Source: Oscheius onirici (lineage: Eukaryota; Nematoda; Chromadorea; Rhabditida; Rhabditidae). From it: DNA of 64,000 nt. The translations under genes and the position numbers were made by a program. The stretch covers positions 3,286,001 to 3,350,000 of the forward strand of contig OW051471.1 of assembly GCA_932521025.1 (NCBI GenBank). The letters run 5' to 3'. Of this stretch, positions 1 through 10,990 are shown piece by piece; the first letter of the stretch is position 1; each line of letters starts with the position of its first letter. The notes beneath the pieces were generated by a model, which worked only from the letters and a program-made list of their open reading frames with translations, was not told where the DNA came from and searched no databases.

Positions 1-90
1 AATCCCACTTCGTTTTACTTAACGTTACTACATGTAAGGCTGCACAAGTTGCTGGTGTAATATAAAAGGATAAAAAGAAAAATTTTAGAA

Positions 91-104
91 GGGGGGGGGG
101 GGGG
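91..104. repeat. Poly-G run (14 G)
   Basis: An uninterrupted run of 14 G upstream of the SPD-2 gene. Bases 1-336 hold nothing else that I can assign. The exact length may be unreliable because homopolymers are error-prone. Confidence 0.8.
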
Positions 105-336
105 CGTTTATTCCTTCCACACGTAATATGTCTGTGCTTTTGAAAATCACTACGTCTTTTCGCCGTTTTCCCCTTTCTCGAATTGGTACTGCTTGATTTT
201 ATGTGTGTAATAGTGTCCTTGTTTGGTAAATGCGCCCTGTTTTCATCACAATTCGTTTCCATGCCGCGAAGATTTTATTTTCGAACCCCCCTTTGTCATT
301 TTCCTCATATCTGAAATACTGTTTTCAGAAACACAA

Positions 337-3336
337 ATGAGCGACAGCGAGACGGAGGATATTGTGGATAATGTCAACAACGAGAGTGTTGACTGGGGCT
401 GTGCCGTCGAGGTTCCTGTGACCGAAGGTAATTTCTTTCTCCCGTTTCATTAACTTCGATTCTCAGTAGAAGAGAAGATCCACGAGCCACAGAGCAATCT
501 CTACACAATACAGGAAGAATCGTACCTGTCTACAGTGGCCAGCCGACCTCGTTCCATAGTTCCGACAGGCGTATCGACGGCGACATTGGACAAAAACGCA
601 TCGAGAAGCTTCACAGATGAATGTTTGGCCAGCTCGTTTGGTGGAGCTAACATGACCTCGAATTCGGCCGAATTCTGCAGAAACGGTCAGTTTCTGCGGA
701 TTTTTCGGCTTTCAATCGTGCTCCTGTTCAGCCGACAGCGTAAAACAGCTAATGGAAGCGGAACAGGAAGCCTTCGACCTGTCCGGACGACGTCTCGAGA
801 TCCCATGCGGTTTTACCGCTGGCGCCTACAGCGTGGAGAATAACAGCTGGGACAAGGGACCTCATCAATGGGAAACCAAGCAAACGTAAGTTGTGCTCTT
901 TGAGTTTTTCATCGTGCCACGAAATTTATATTTTGTAACTTTCAGGGCACCTTCGCAGCCAGCAAAGTCAACCAGCAGTCCAGAGCAGCCACGGCTGGTA
1001 GAAGTAGTCAAGTCAAACATGGATAACACACAGAAGAACTCACCAGAGGCTCCAGTAACTCCAGCCAAGAACAGAAAATTCGAGACAAAGATTACGCCCG
1101 TTCGACCGGCCCAGGAACGTGTCACAGCGCTTCGTGATCGCAACTCTCCTAGACTCTCGGCTGTGACCACTACGAGCACTCCGAAAGGATCAGAAAGAGG
1201 CTAGCAATGTTGAGAAACCGTCATTATGGTCGTTTTTACAGGCACTTCGCGCTTGCCGGACTGGGAAGTATCTGCAATCAACGCGAACAATACCACAGCT
1301 GCTAACAACACAACCGGCGTCGACATGCCCTCGGACCTCATGTCGAATGTGTTCGCGAATCTGCCTCCAAACGCACCGCCTCATGAAGTAATGGCAGAAG
1401 TAGAGAGGCTACGATGTGCCCGTCTGCAAAAAGCCTCCCAGAGGTGAGGATTTTAGATTTTTCGGCCCTTCGCTTTCATGTTCCCAAACAAGCCCAAGAA
1501 TTCCAGAGCTGAAGCACGCCAAAAGTTTTGCAGTGACACGGTTTCGTCGAGAACCGAAGAGCGCAAAATCACGACGCTGGGACAGCGCAATCTGGACCGC
1601 AAGCCGTCAGTGAATCCAGTCTCGAGACTGCCGACTGTGGAAGAAGAACGGATGGAAAGTTCTCGAGCATCTTCTCGCTCTAACTCGAGGCCGTCGGAAA
1701 CGAATGCTGAATCCAGGCGAAGGTGCTTTCGTGCCCTTTAGTCTTGTCTAAATACTTTTTTTGCAGCAGTGATCCTCTGATGCACACGGCCACAAGTCAT
1801 CTTCCTGCTGATACTTTCCAGAGTCGTGCTCCTTCTCAGGCCATGAGTCGGGCTTCTTCCACTATGAGCCTCTATAAGACCGATACCAGAATGAGCTCGT
1901 CTTCTAGCAGAGACGGGTAAGCTCTGCCTCTCGTGCAGAACCTCCACCGTTTTAGATCGCTGCGAATTACCGGGACCACAGGAAAACTACTCGCTTTCGG
2001 CTCCTGCGAACAGGGCCTGGAACTAGTCAAGACGATCACTTTGACAAATTTGTCGGATCGAGCCATTCGCGTAACTGCCGAACTGTCCAAGGGCGAGAAG
2101 AGCGGCTATCGCATCCTGGAAGGCCGCCAGAACAACGTTAGGCCGAAGGAATCCGCTCAGCTCCGAATAGAGTTCAAGCCGCACAGCTCGGCCCGTCATA
2201 ACAATACTCTTAGCATTCAGTCGAACACTCCATACAACAAGTACACGGTAATTTTTAGATTCTTCTTCTGAAAAACTAATTTTTAGATCCAGCTGCGCGG
2301 CCTTGGTGGGACAGCATCACTCCGGATGCTTCGGAACAACGAAAACATTCAAGTGACACACAGCGGACAGTATGTGATAAAGAAGAATGCTCTTCACGGC
2401 TCCTACGGCTTCCAGCTCAAATCGGACGGTGCCATGTAAGTTCTTTACCTCATTTTCAAGCCTATTCAATAATCTAGGGCCTTCTGTAAAGTTTCTGTGA
2501 CCTGCGACGGCCAACCAGTCCAGGCTAGAGTACTGCCCAGTCCTTACGTTGTCCTTAAAACGGGACAGAAGCAGGTTAGCTTTCAAGAAAGAACATCTAA
2601 AAATGTTAACTTTTAGGAGTTCACAGTCGAGATCAGTTCCAGTGAGGCGGCCAAGCTAAAATGCCTGCCTATTATGAACAAGGAAAACCCATTCGTCGGA
2701 TTCGAAATCATCTTCTACTGGGGAGACGAATACTTCCGTCAGAGAGCCATGGAATATCTCAAGAAGAAGGGAGAATACACTACTGGACACTTCTCCGTCG
2801 CCGAGCAATATCTAAACGCGAAGACCTTCATCGAACCGAATGATTACCCATGCAATCAGAGTGATTTGGTCATGTTCGAGACCGGATTGCACTATGAAAC
2901 TGTCAGGGTGAGTTTGTTTTTCCGGTCCTAATGCAGAATCACCGGCAAGAAAAAATTACTGGGATAAAAACGAACGCACATAACATTATCTTAGGCGAAT
3001 CTGTGTCGGAAAAACCGCACCAGTATGCTTCTAATGATAGCCTAAGCCTTTACAAAAGGTTCTGACTCGGGTTCCGCTACTGGTTTTCAAAATCTATAAT
3101 TTCTTTTTGCCCATTCGATTTTTCTAAGCACTGATTCTGCACTAGAACCCTTTTTCCATCTTCTAAATATTCTATATCTATAGGTCATTTCGTCCCAGCC
3201 TCGTCTGAGCTCCGTCTCGATGCAGCATCACATGGAAAGCACGCTGAAGCCCGACGATACGTTAGCCTGTCTGATGTTCCACGATCGAGAACGAACAATC
3301 GTCAGGGACTATAATGAGACTACATTCATGCAGTAG
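337..3336 (+). CDS. spd-2: SPD-2/Cep192-like centrosomal scaffold protein
   Basis: SPD-2 recruits pericentriolar material and is needed for centriole duplication. I read twelve exons: 337-427, 467-685, 732-885, 946-1199, 1242-1443, 1507-1722, 1767-1916, 1956-2247, 2287-2435, 2478-2574, 2617-2907 and 3184-3336. Phases close to 755 aa, near the roughly 820 aa I recall for C. elegans SPD-2. The N-terminal part is acidic and Ser/Thr-rich. Exons 8-11 carry an ASH (ASPM-SPD-2-Hydin) beta-sandwich: FGSCEQGLELVKTITLTNLS, then IEFKP and FVGFEIIFYWGDEYF. The start was chosen because ATG follows a TTTTCAG at 322-328, a possible trans-splice acceptor. The intron after 1199 seems to use a GC donor, because no GT keeps the frame before an in-frame TAG. 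The last intron (276 nt) is long for this gene. The family call rests on the ASH domain plus length; the N-terminal half is too divergent to help. Confidence 0.75.
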
Positions 3337-3754
3337 GATCCATTCTGGTCGAAATACTGGTTATTTTTTCTCTATATAATTTACTCGCTGTATATGATGC
3401 ATGTGTTTTATAAATCGTTGGTACTTCCTCCCTTTTGGTTACTTCCGGCTCGATAAAAGGAGGCTCTGAAAGGGAACCCGTAACTTTTCTAATCATATGT
3501 TTTCTGCCTAAGCGAATCGGTCTACGGCTAATTCAAAACACAGGTTACACAAGCGCAGACTTCGTATCCCCAAGAATTTTTAAAAGTCGCCGAAAATACT
3601 TCACTACTTTTACTTTAGTTTTACTTCAATTTCTGCAATTAAAGTGCAACTCGAAGAAAAGTCCTGACAGGAAAGGCCCTTCCCACTCTTTTCCTAACAA
3701 GTTTCGCTCGAAGAGACTTCAGTCGACCCTTCATCCAGCCCTTTGACCACTATG

Positions 3755-4665
3755 ATGCCAAAGAAGCCCCCCCCCCCCGAGGAAGAATGTCCGCAGGATA
3801 CCAAGTCTAGGATTCCTAACACTGCTGCCGTCGCATTTCAAGACTCTGAATCCTTTCTACAGTAAAGAAGCCCGCGTAGTCATCTTCCAAGTCTACTCTG
3901 GATGTACGGTTCAGGCAGAACTCGTCAGCAAGCAAGGACATTTTCACAAGGCGAAGGCCAATGGTGTGTGTCTGGTGCAGCTGAATCACGTGATCCATCT
4001 AATCCTCGAAGGAAACTCCCTGGTCAAACTGATCGAGGTAACTTTTATAAACATTGAGCTGCAAACTTCCTTTTAGACTCATTGAATCGAGATGGAGTTC
4101 AATGTCAACGGACGTTTTGGCGAATATCAACTGGAAGTAAATACGATGAAGTCCAACGTTCGTGCGTTCGTCAAGAATTCATACGTCTACGCGGAGCTGA
4201 TGAAGCCAATTTGTGGAGATATGGCAGTCCAGGCGATCATCAATTCGAAGCTCAAACTGTCCGGGAAAGATCTATTGGAATTCAAACAGCAGAAAAGATG
4301 GCCCGTCGAAAGAAATCGCGGCGGAGCTTACGGCCTCTATACCAAGTACACTATCGGTGGCTCGTTCTACGTCGTAAGAGTGCTGGTGTTCGAAAATGTG
4401 TAAGTTCACTCAATTTCAACTCAACTAGCAAAATATACAGGCGTTTCCAAAACCCCACCACGATGAGTTTTTCGCGGGAAAGATCAACAGTCGCCTGTGT
4501 ATCCGGAATCCTCCTTGGAACACGTCGGTCCTCGTCAAGCTGGTCGTTGAGCCAAAGTCGAACCACGCTGTCAACCTGAGCGAGGAGACGATCGTGCTGC
4601 AGTCGCGCCAGTGGTCAAAGTGGTTGTTGAAGTGGACTGAAGGAAGATCCGGGATCCGAACGTGA
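3755..4665 (+). CDS. Unrecognised beta-rich protein
   Basis: I do not recognise the family. A plausible model is exons 3755-3805, 3863-4037, 4092-4397 and 4441-4665 (about 250 aa). It starts MPKKPPPPEEE across a 12-C run, then alternates hydrophobic and polar residues as in beta-sandwiches (VVIFQVYSGCTVQAELVSKQ; FGEYQLEVNTMKSNVRAFVK; TSVLVKLVVEPKSNHAVNL). The second intron must end at an unusual CGAG acceptor (4091); the better-looking TTTTAG acceptor (4076) brings in an in-frame TGA at 4083-4085. It lies 418 bp after SPD-2 on the same strand, and its strand-like repeats loosely recall ASH-type domains, so a diverged tandem relative is possible but unproven. It could also be a decaying pseudogene. 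Bases 3337-3754 hold the SPD-2 3' flank and nothing else I can name. Confidence 0.45.
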
Positions 4666-5067
4666 AAATCACCCAAGCCTTCTTCGCGACTGATCAGTAG
4701 ACCTTCCACTTTGAATAAATATATATCCCTGTTCCGAGTGTTCATGACATCATTTGCTCTCCATTCTCCCCTTTTTTATATCCCAACTTTCTCACTCAGC
4801 TGCTTCTGATGCGTTCTGCATACAGCACCTAGGTAGACTCTGAAGATTCGCTATCCCAAATGACGCTCTGGAAGAGACAGTTCACTCGTTCTCAGACAGG
4901 AAGTCTCTGTGGCTCTTGCATTGTGACGTAATTGCATGGGTCGTCCTTGTTTTCCCTGAGGAAAATCATCTATCCTATTCTACTGAAAAAGTCTCTCTGC
5001 TCTCTTGGAACAGTTTGTCTGTTCCTTTGAGAGAACTCTTGAACAAACTGTCAGAGCAAGGTTCGTT

Positions 5068-5236
5068 TTCCCAGCCTCGTCTCGATGCAGCAGCACATGG
5101 AAAGCACACTGAAGCCCGACGATACGTTAGCCTGTCTGATGTCCCACGATTGAGAACAAAAAAAAACGAACAGTCGTCAGGGACACGCCGACATTCATGC
5201 AGCAGGATCCATTCTGGTCGAAATACTGGTCATTTT
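5068..5236 (+). pseudogene. Truncated copy of the SPD-2 last exon and 3' flank
   Basis: This stretch repeats the last SPD-2 exon and the bases just after its stop (3190-3371) with small deletions and substitutions. Shared words include CCCAGCCTCGTC, ATGGAAAGCAC, GAAGCCCGACGATACGTTAG and GATCCATTCTGGTCGAAATA. The copy has its own frame breaks (a TGA after the CCCACGAT word and an A-run insertion), so it cannot code. It lies about 1.9 kb downstream in the same orientation, which suggests an old local tandem duplication. Its right end is close to the hAT-type element at 5259. Bases 4666-5067 hold no gene that I can support. Confidence 0.8.
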
Positions 5237-5258
5237 TTCGGACCTCCATCTGTGTGGC

Positions 5259-5553
5259 TAGACATGGCTCCGGGCCGGGCCGGAGATTCCAGGCCCGGGC
5301 CGGTCCCCAGACTTGGCCGTCGGACCGGGATCGGACCAAAAATGAAGATGGTCATATTATAGCGCATTCTAGAACTAAATCGATGAATAATAATATTGTT
5401 ATATTTTGTGAACTTTTTTTTACTAAAAATGACGGAAAAATGCAGATTTTTGGTCAAAAAACACCCCTGTTTTCCAAAATTTCCCCGCGGGCCGGGCTTT
5501 TCAGGCGCGGGCCTCAACTTTCAGGCCCAAGCCCGGCCCGTCAGCCATGTCTA
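5259..5553. mobile_element. GC-rich hAT-type MITE, copy A
   Basis: A 295-bp element with terminal inverted repeats starting TAGACATGGCT, flanked by a perfect 8-bp target-site duplication TGTGTGGC (5251-5258 and 5554-5561). The ends are rich in GGCCC/GGGCC words and the centre is AT-rich. It has no coding capacity. A second copy in the opposite orientation lies at 12079-12570. The 8-bp duplication points to hAT-superfamily mobilisation. Confidence 0.9.
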
Positions 5554-5654
5554 TGTGTGGCGGTCTGCCCCCTGATCTTGCCCAGTTCGGGGTCCATTTT
5601 TTGATAACTTTCATCCAGCTGTTTCCGTCTTCATTCGACACTTTCCAAGCCCAA

Positions 5655-7159
5655 TCAAACAGTCTTCTCTCGTGTACTTCTACGACGCCTTTCAGCTTTG
5701 TCCTGTTGCGGATTTCTTGTCATAACTCCACCAATTCTCATAGTGAGCGGGTTGACGTCGAGAAGAACGATGTCTCCGGTATCGTCTTCGCCAGAGATTA
5801 CACCAGCCTAGAAAACAATAATTAGATGAGAGGCATTTGAATCTCGTACCTGAACGGCAGCTCCATAGGCGACAGCCTCATCAGGACGGCCTTACCACGA
5901 GATGGCTCCTTTCCATTGAAAAAGTCCTTGATCAGCTGTTGGATCTTGGGAATACGGATCGATCCTCCGACGAGAACAATCACATGGACCTCGTCCTTTT
6001 TGAGATCGGCATCTTCCAGTACCTTCTGGACGGGTTTGAGAGTTCCGCGGAAGAGGTCCATGTTGAGCTCTTCAAACTTGGCACGAGTGAAAGTCTCCGC
6101 GTCGAAGAGAGACTCGATCTCGACTTTGACCTGATACTGAGTGGACAGAGCACGCTTGGTCTTTTCGACTTCGCGACGGAGCTTCTGTACAGCACATTTA
6201 TCCTTGCGGATGTCCTTTTCCGTCTTCTTGTGCAGCTTGATGAAGAACTCCATGACACGTTGATCAAAGTCCTCTCCTCCGAGATGCGTATCTCCGTTGG
6301 TAGCCAGAACCTTCAAATACAGCGTGAGAGCTAAAAGTCATGAAACAAACCTCAAAGACTCCGTTGTCGATGGTGAGCAGAGAGACATCGAAGGTTCCTC
6401 CTCCAAGGTCGAAAACGAGGAGGTTCTTTTCGCCTTCCTTCTTGTTCAGTCCATAGGCGATAGCAGCGGCTGTAGGCTCGTTTATGATGCGGACGTCGTT
6501 GAGGCCAGCAATGGTACCGGCGTCCTTGGTAGCTTGGCGCTGAGCATCGTTGAAGTAGGCGGGAACGGTGACCACGGCGTTCGTGACTTCCTTTCCAAGG
6601 TAAGCCTCGGCGATATCCTTCATCTTCGTGAGAACCATGGCGCTGATTTCCTCGGGAGTGAAAGTCTTCAGCTCCTTGCCAACGTTCACCTGGATGTTTG
6701 GCTTGTTTGAGTGTTCGAGAGCCTGAAGGGTGGATATTTAGAATAAAGAGAGAATAGACAAACCTTGAAGGGCCAGAGCTTGATATCGGCCTGGACTGTC
6801 TTGTCGTTTAAGGCACGTCCTATCAGTCGGTTAGCATTGAAAACGGTGTTCTCGGGATTGCTAGTGAGCTGGTTCTTGGCAGAATCACTAATCAGTCGTT
6901 CACCAGACTCGCCGGCAAAGGCTACGTAGCTGGGAGTGATGCGGCCGCCTGAACATTTTCCGTTATCCAGAGAAATGAAGTAGAAACAAACATTGGCAAT
7001 GATTTCAACTCGCCCGTTCTTGAAGACTCCGACACAGGAGCAGGTTATTCCGAGATCGATGCGGATGATCATCCCGTACTTTTGTTCCTTCTTCGTGTCT
7101 TTGTTCGCCGAGACGAGCAGGGCCGAAAGACTCACGGCCAACCAGAATAAGAGCTTCAT
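5655..7159 (-). pseudogene. BiP/HSP70 (HSP-3/4-like) pseudogene, truncated
   Basis: This resembles ER chaperone BiP: signal peptide [18 protein letters not shown], ATPase motifs [53 protein letters not shown] and GGEDFD, then the start of the substrate-binding domain ([20 protein letters not shown]). Pieces read are 7159-6992, 6948-6764, 6722-6351, 6310-5850 and 5807-5655. Several faults mark it as broken. The phosphate-binding motif reads [11 protein letters not shown] instead of DLGTTYSCVGV. The first intron cannot be removed without losing frame. A one-base shift near 5895 disrupts [16 protein letters not shown]. Homology ends about 200 residues before the normal C-terminus and a stop follows. 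The start is preceded by TTTTCAGCCAA, like a trans-splice acceptor. It keeps introns, so it is a decayed gene copy and not a processed one. An indel from sequencing could explain the shift but not the missing domain. Confidence 0.85.
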
Positions 7160-7565
7160 TTGGCTGAAAAATGAACATTTGTACAATAAAGTAATTGAAG
7201 GGCCAAAGCCTAGCACTATTGTGGAAGTAACATGCATATGATACAACTAGTATCTCCTACAGAAACTTCAAGCAAAACGAACAATGGTTTAGAGAACTAG
7301 GCAAACTTCCCAAGAGAACAGCAACTTACCAAAACCACAAAAGTGCAAAGTGATTCAAAGTTTCTCGCAAAAGCTAAGTACAGTACTTTTTCTCTTTTTA
7401 TAAGTTACGCGGGATTTCAAACATGCTTACCGTAAATATTCGAATAGAGGCACTGCGCCACTATTTTTTCAGTACCCCTGTTTTGGTGCGCCACTAATTT
7501 TCGAACAAATTTTATTATTTTTTTAACCGATAATCATAATTTTTTATTCGAAAAGATGACAAAAA

Positions 7566-8590
7566 TTAAATTTCTACACTGTTACTAACAATAGAAATAT
7601 CACTATTTCCTAACTCCTCATCTTCGTTGATCTGTAGGTCGTTCATAAACCTCGAGAAATCAGCGATCGTCTGATTCAAACGAGCATTTTCCGTATGACC
7701 TGATGGGATAGGTCCGTCTGTTTTGAAACATAAAACTTGGTCGTCTTCTGATCCGTCCGTAGCAAGAGTTATACCGCATTGCTTGAACGACTTGATGATC
7801 AGCTCTATGGGAATATGTTCCCAGGCTTTCTCAACCCATTCCACGTAGATTTCCATTGGGGGTGCAGCAGGATTTCCTCCTTTAGTGAATGCTTTCTTTC
7901 CGTCGACCATCCATTCATTGAAAGCTCTCCGATTTTTGCCTTGAAAGGGGCGTTCCAATGCGTATCAGGAGGCTAAATCACACATTTACAGCTGAAAATA
8001 ACAAACTAACCTGAACGAATTTCGTCGTGCCACCAGGAATCACGGCAGTGTGAAGGGAGAGGCTTTTCAAAGTCTTTTTAGTGCTGACACTTGTGTGACA
8101 TCTGTAAGCGTCCCAGATCAACAGACTTTTTTCGCCGAAGAGTGTACCTCCAATGATTTTTTGAAGATAAATTGACGTGCTATCATCTCGCATCCAGCTG
8201 ATACCCCTTCCTGCCCAGTGAATGTGAAGTTTTTTGAATCTCTCTTCAATAAGAGGCCTTGAACGAGTAAAGGGGAGAACAACGAAGGGCTTCATTTTGC
8301 GTCCATCAGAGCGAGCCGTGAGTAGCACTGTTATCTTCGATTTATCGTGGCCTGGGCTGAGCACTGATACCTAAAGCTCAGAATAAATTAGAAGCTAAAT
8401 TAACTGACCTGTTTCACTCCTTTATCTTTTACAGTATTGTTGTTCGATGCATCCAGTTAGAACGGCGTTTCGTCTGCAGCTATAATAGAACTGTAGTTGT
8501 ATTCGTTTCTCAACTTCGAAACATAACAGATGAATCCTGCCACATCTTTGGCATAAGTTTCTGGTGGCTTCTGACAAACTGTTGTCGGCT
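7566..8590 (-). pseudogene. pogo-type transposase, DDE catalytic part (broken)
   Basis: The pieces show the DDE-1 fold of pogo/Tigger transposases: ADETP (first Asp), SKITVLLTARSDGRKMKPFV, LLIWDAYRCHTS (second Asp), then PGGTTKFVQ followed after an intron by PPDTHWNAPFK (third Asp region), and a C-terminal EWMVDGKKAFTKGG segment. It is dead: a TAA interrupts the ADETPF region near 8463, and a one-base shift near 7950 separates PPDTHWNAPFK from the C-terminal frame. A second, inverted copy of the C-terminal part lies at 9750-9977. Confidence 0.85.
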
Positions 8591-8610
8591 TTCTGTTTGA
8601 TAAATTACGA

Positions 8611-10155
8611 AAGAGCCGAAATTAAAATAGTGGCGCAGTAAAAAATCGCGTTTTTCAGCACAAATTTGATTTCAATTTTTTCAGTACAAATTTTTCTTCC
8701 TTTTTTATATATTTTGTGGTTTCTGTCTTGTTATTATGCTCTTTTTTCTCTCTCCACTTATTATTTTCCTTCATTTGAACTAATCTCTTCTGATCCTCCA
8801 GTCAACCGCTCTCTTCTGATCCCTTCTGAGTACTAGAAAGAGAAGAACCAGATCCGGTACAGTATAGATTATTGGAAGTTCCAAAACCAGTCTACCAGTC
8901 TAGTCTAGAACCAGTCAAGCAACTACCAAGTGCCCAGACTTTGATGGTCAAGAAATTACTGAAAGATCATCAGCACAGAAACAAAACACAGACAAGGGGA
9001 AGAGTTCCTGTAGAAGTCAAAGTCAGAGTCAAGGTAGTCAGTTCCGGAGAGACAAAGTACAGATACAGAGTCGATAGTTCTAGAGTGATAGTCTAGAGTC
9101 GAAGCGCTCCTCAGCGATTCTACCAAGGCCAAAATCTACTGTGGAAAGAAGAGGATTCCAATCCCAGAACTACGACACAGCGGGATTGTCAAGTCAACAC
9201 TCATGGCTCCACCAGCGATGCTCGTCTCTACAGTGATTCCACCAAGTCAAGCAGCCGTCTACCCGAACAAGAAGACAACTCCAATCAAGAAGATGTCTTC
9301 GCTACTTGGTTAGGATGTCACCTGCTGGATGAGAAGAAACTGGGCAGTGGTGGAGACCTGAGAGCGGCGAAGGATACCAAGAAACTACGGTTTCTACATG
9401 ATACCCCTCGATTCCGTCAAATAAACTGTTTAGACTAGACAGAGAGTCTACCGCTCTCTTCTGATCAGCGAACACGTACAACTCCACAAACAGGCAGACA
9501 CACAGAGTCCATTGCGCGTTAGTAGTAGAGAGATCTGTCTTACGAGTTCTCTTTTATCCTCTCCCGGTCATCCGGTTTCAAAAGTTTTCCCGATACCCAT
9601 TGAAAGGCGTTCCGTGGAACAGGTTGGGAAACTTCGGAACATAAACGCCTCACACAATCTGGCCCCTCAGAATGACCCCTCACGCAGTAGGTTCTTCGGA
9701 ACTAGATTCTTTGGAACTCTGGCGTTGAAAGGGAGCAACTTCACTTTACCCATTAGAATGCCCCTTTCAAAGAAAAAAGCAGCGAACTTTACAATGAATG
9801 GAAAGAAAGCATTCACTAAAGGCGGTAATCATACGCCCCCCCCCCCCCCATGGAACTCTACTTGAAGTGGGTAGAGAAAGCCTGGAAACACATTCCAGTA
9901 GAGCTGATCATCAAGTTTTCAAGCATTGCGGTATAACTCTAGCTACGGACGTAACTGAAGACGACAAAGTTCTATAGGAAATAGCAATATTTCGATTGTT
10001 AGCGACCATGTAGAAGTATTACTTTTGTCTTCTTTTCCGAAAAAGGTATGATTATCGGTTGGAAAAAAAAAACTAAAAAAAAATTGTTTGAAAATTAGTG
10101 GCGCACCAAAACAGTGAAAAATAGTGGTGCAGTGCCTCTATTCGAATATTTACGG
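8611..10155 (+). mobile_element. Second pogo-like element nested in the first (deleted, inverted)
   Basis: The right end is a good terminus (CTCTATTCGAATATTTACGG ending at 10155, then TA). The left end near 8611 keeps subterminal sequence matching the other element (GGCGCAGTAAAAAATCGCGT) but has lost the outer repeat. On the plus strand 9750-9977 is a degraded copy of the transposase C-terminus (MNGKKAFTKGG, WVEKAWKHIPVELIIK). The middle (8720-9740) is unrelated sequence containing the word CTCTTCTGATC several times. It splits the outer element between its N-terminal and DDE parts. Confidence 0.7.
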
Positions 10156-10528
10156 TACTTTGAAAGAGGCGTCTGAGGAGATTCGCTTTGCTTTATTTTG
10201 AAGCATTCTTCGGCTCACTTGTAGTTTTTCTTTGCGGCACTTCTTGTACCACTTATGCAGCGTATTCTCCATTTCTATTTCTTTTACTGCTCTGCCACCG
10301 TACGCTAGCCTTTTGTGCTTCTCACCTCCACCAGTTTTCGCGCTAAAAGCAGTGAAATAAAACCAAAGAGTAAACAAAATTACATTTCATCCTGGATCGC
10401 CTTCTTTCAGCCTTCGCCTTGTCGTATTTATTGGCAAATTCAATCGCTTCCATCTTGAAGAGAAGGCTGTAGCTTCTTTTCTTGGTCGGTATAGACTCTG
10501 CTCCTTCTTCGTCGGAGCTGCTATTCAT
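10150..10528 (-). pseudogene. pogo-type transposase, N-terminal DNA-binding part
   Basis: Two exon-like pieces encode MNSSSDEEGAESIPTKKRS and YSLLFKMEAIEFANKYDKA (a pipsqueak/Brinker-type helix-turn-helix start), then KRLAYGGRAVKEIEMENTLH and KWYKKCRKEKLQVSRRMLQN (CENP-B-type HTH), ending ISSDASFK where the nested element begins. This matches the usual order of pogo-family transposases. The rest of the protein resumes on the other side of the insertion at 8590. Confidence 0.8.
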
Positions 10529-10990
10529 TTTGGACCTTTAAATTGTAGTATGAAGGAAAATAATAAGATAGAAACAACAAAATATGCAAAAAGGGAAGGA
10601 AAATCAAATTTGTACTGAAAAACGCTATTTTGTACTGCGCCTCTATTCGAGAGTGCGCCACTATTCGAGATGTGCCTCTATTCGAATATTTACGGTATTT
10701 ATGATTTTTTTTGCAACTTCTTTCGCTTTCACAAGTTTTCAGAATTCTTGCTTTGAAAGTTGATGAAAAGTAAAAAAAAATAGCAAGCTGGAGACAGTTA
10801 GCAAACAAAATAACGTAAGATTTGAGCAAAATACGTATATGCAGAAAAGGTCATAGAGACCTGTCAGATATGCTGATTCGTCTTTTGCTAGCTATTTCCC
10901 TGTTACATTATATATTTGCCCACATCATCTTAGGACGCTATATAAGCAAATTCCGAAATTATATGAACAAAATAAGTAGAAAGAATCATT

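Larger units (their letters stand above)
7430..10695 (-). mobile_element. pogo-like DNA transposon (outer element), interrupted
   Basis: Both outer ends carry CCGTAAATATTCGAATAGAG as inverted termini (left from 7430, right ending at 10695), each flanked by TA (7428-7429, 10696-10697), as in the Tc1/mariner/pogo superfamily. The minus strand carries pogo-type transposase remnants: an N-terminal DNA-binding part at 10528-10150 and a DDE part at 8590-7566. The order is broken by a second related element at 8611-10155. Subterminal copies of AATAGTGGCGCA and AATAGAGGCGCA recur at both ends. Confidence 0.85.

Noticed and set aside
4425..4745. Opposite-strand open frames over the orphan gene and similar shadows elsewhere
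   Set aside because: They lie antisense to phase-consistent exons and show no motifs.
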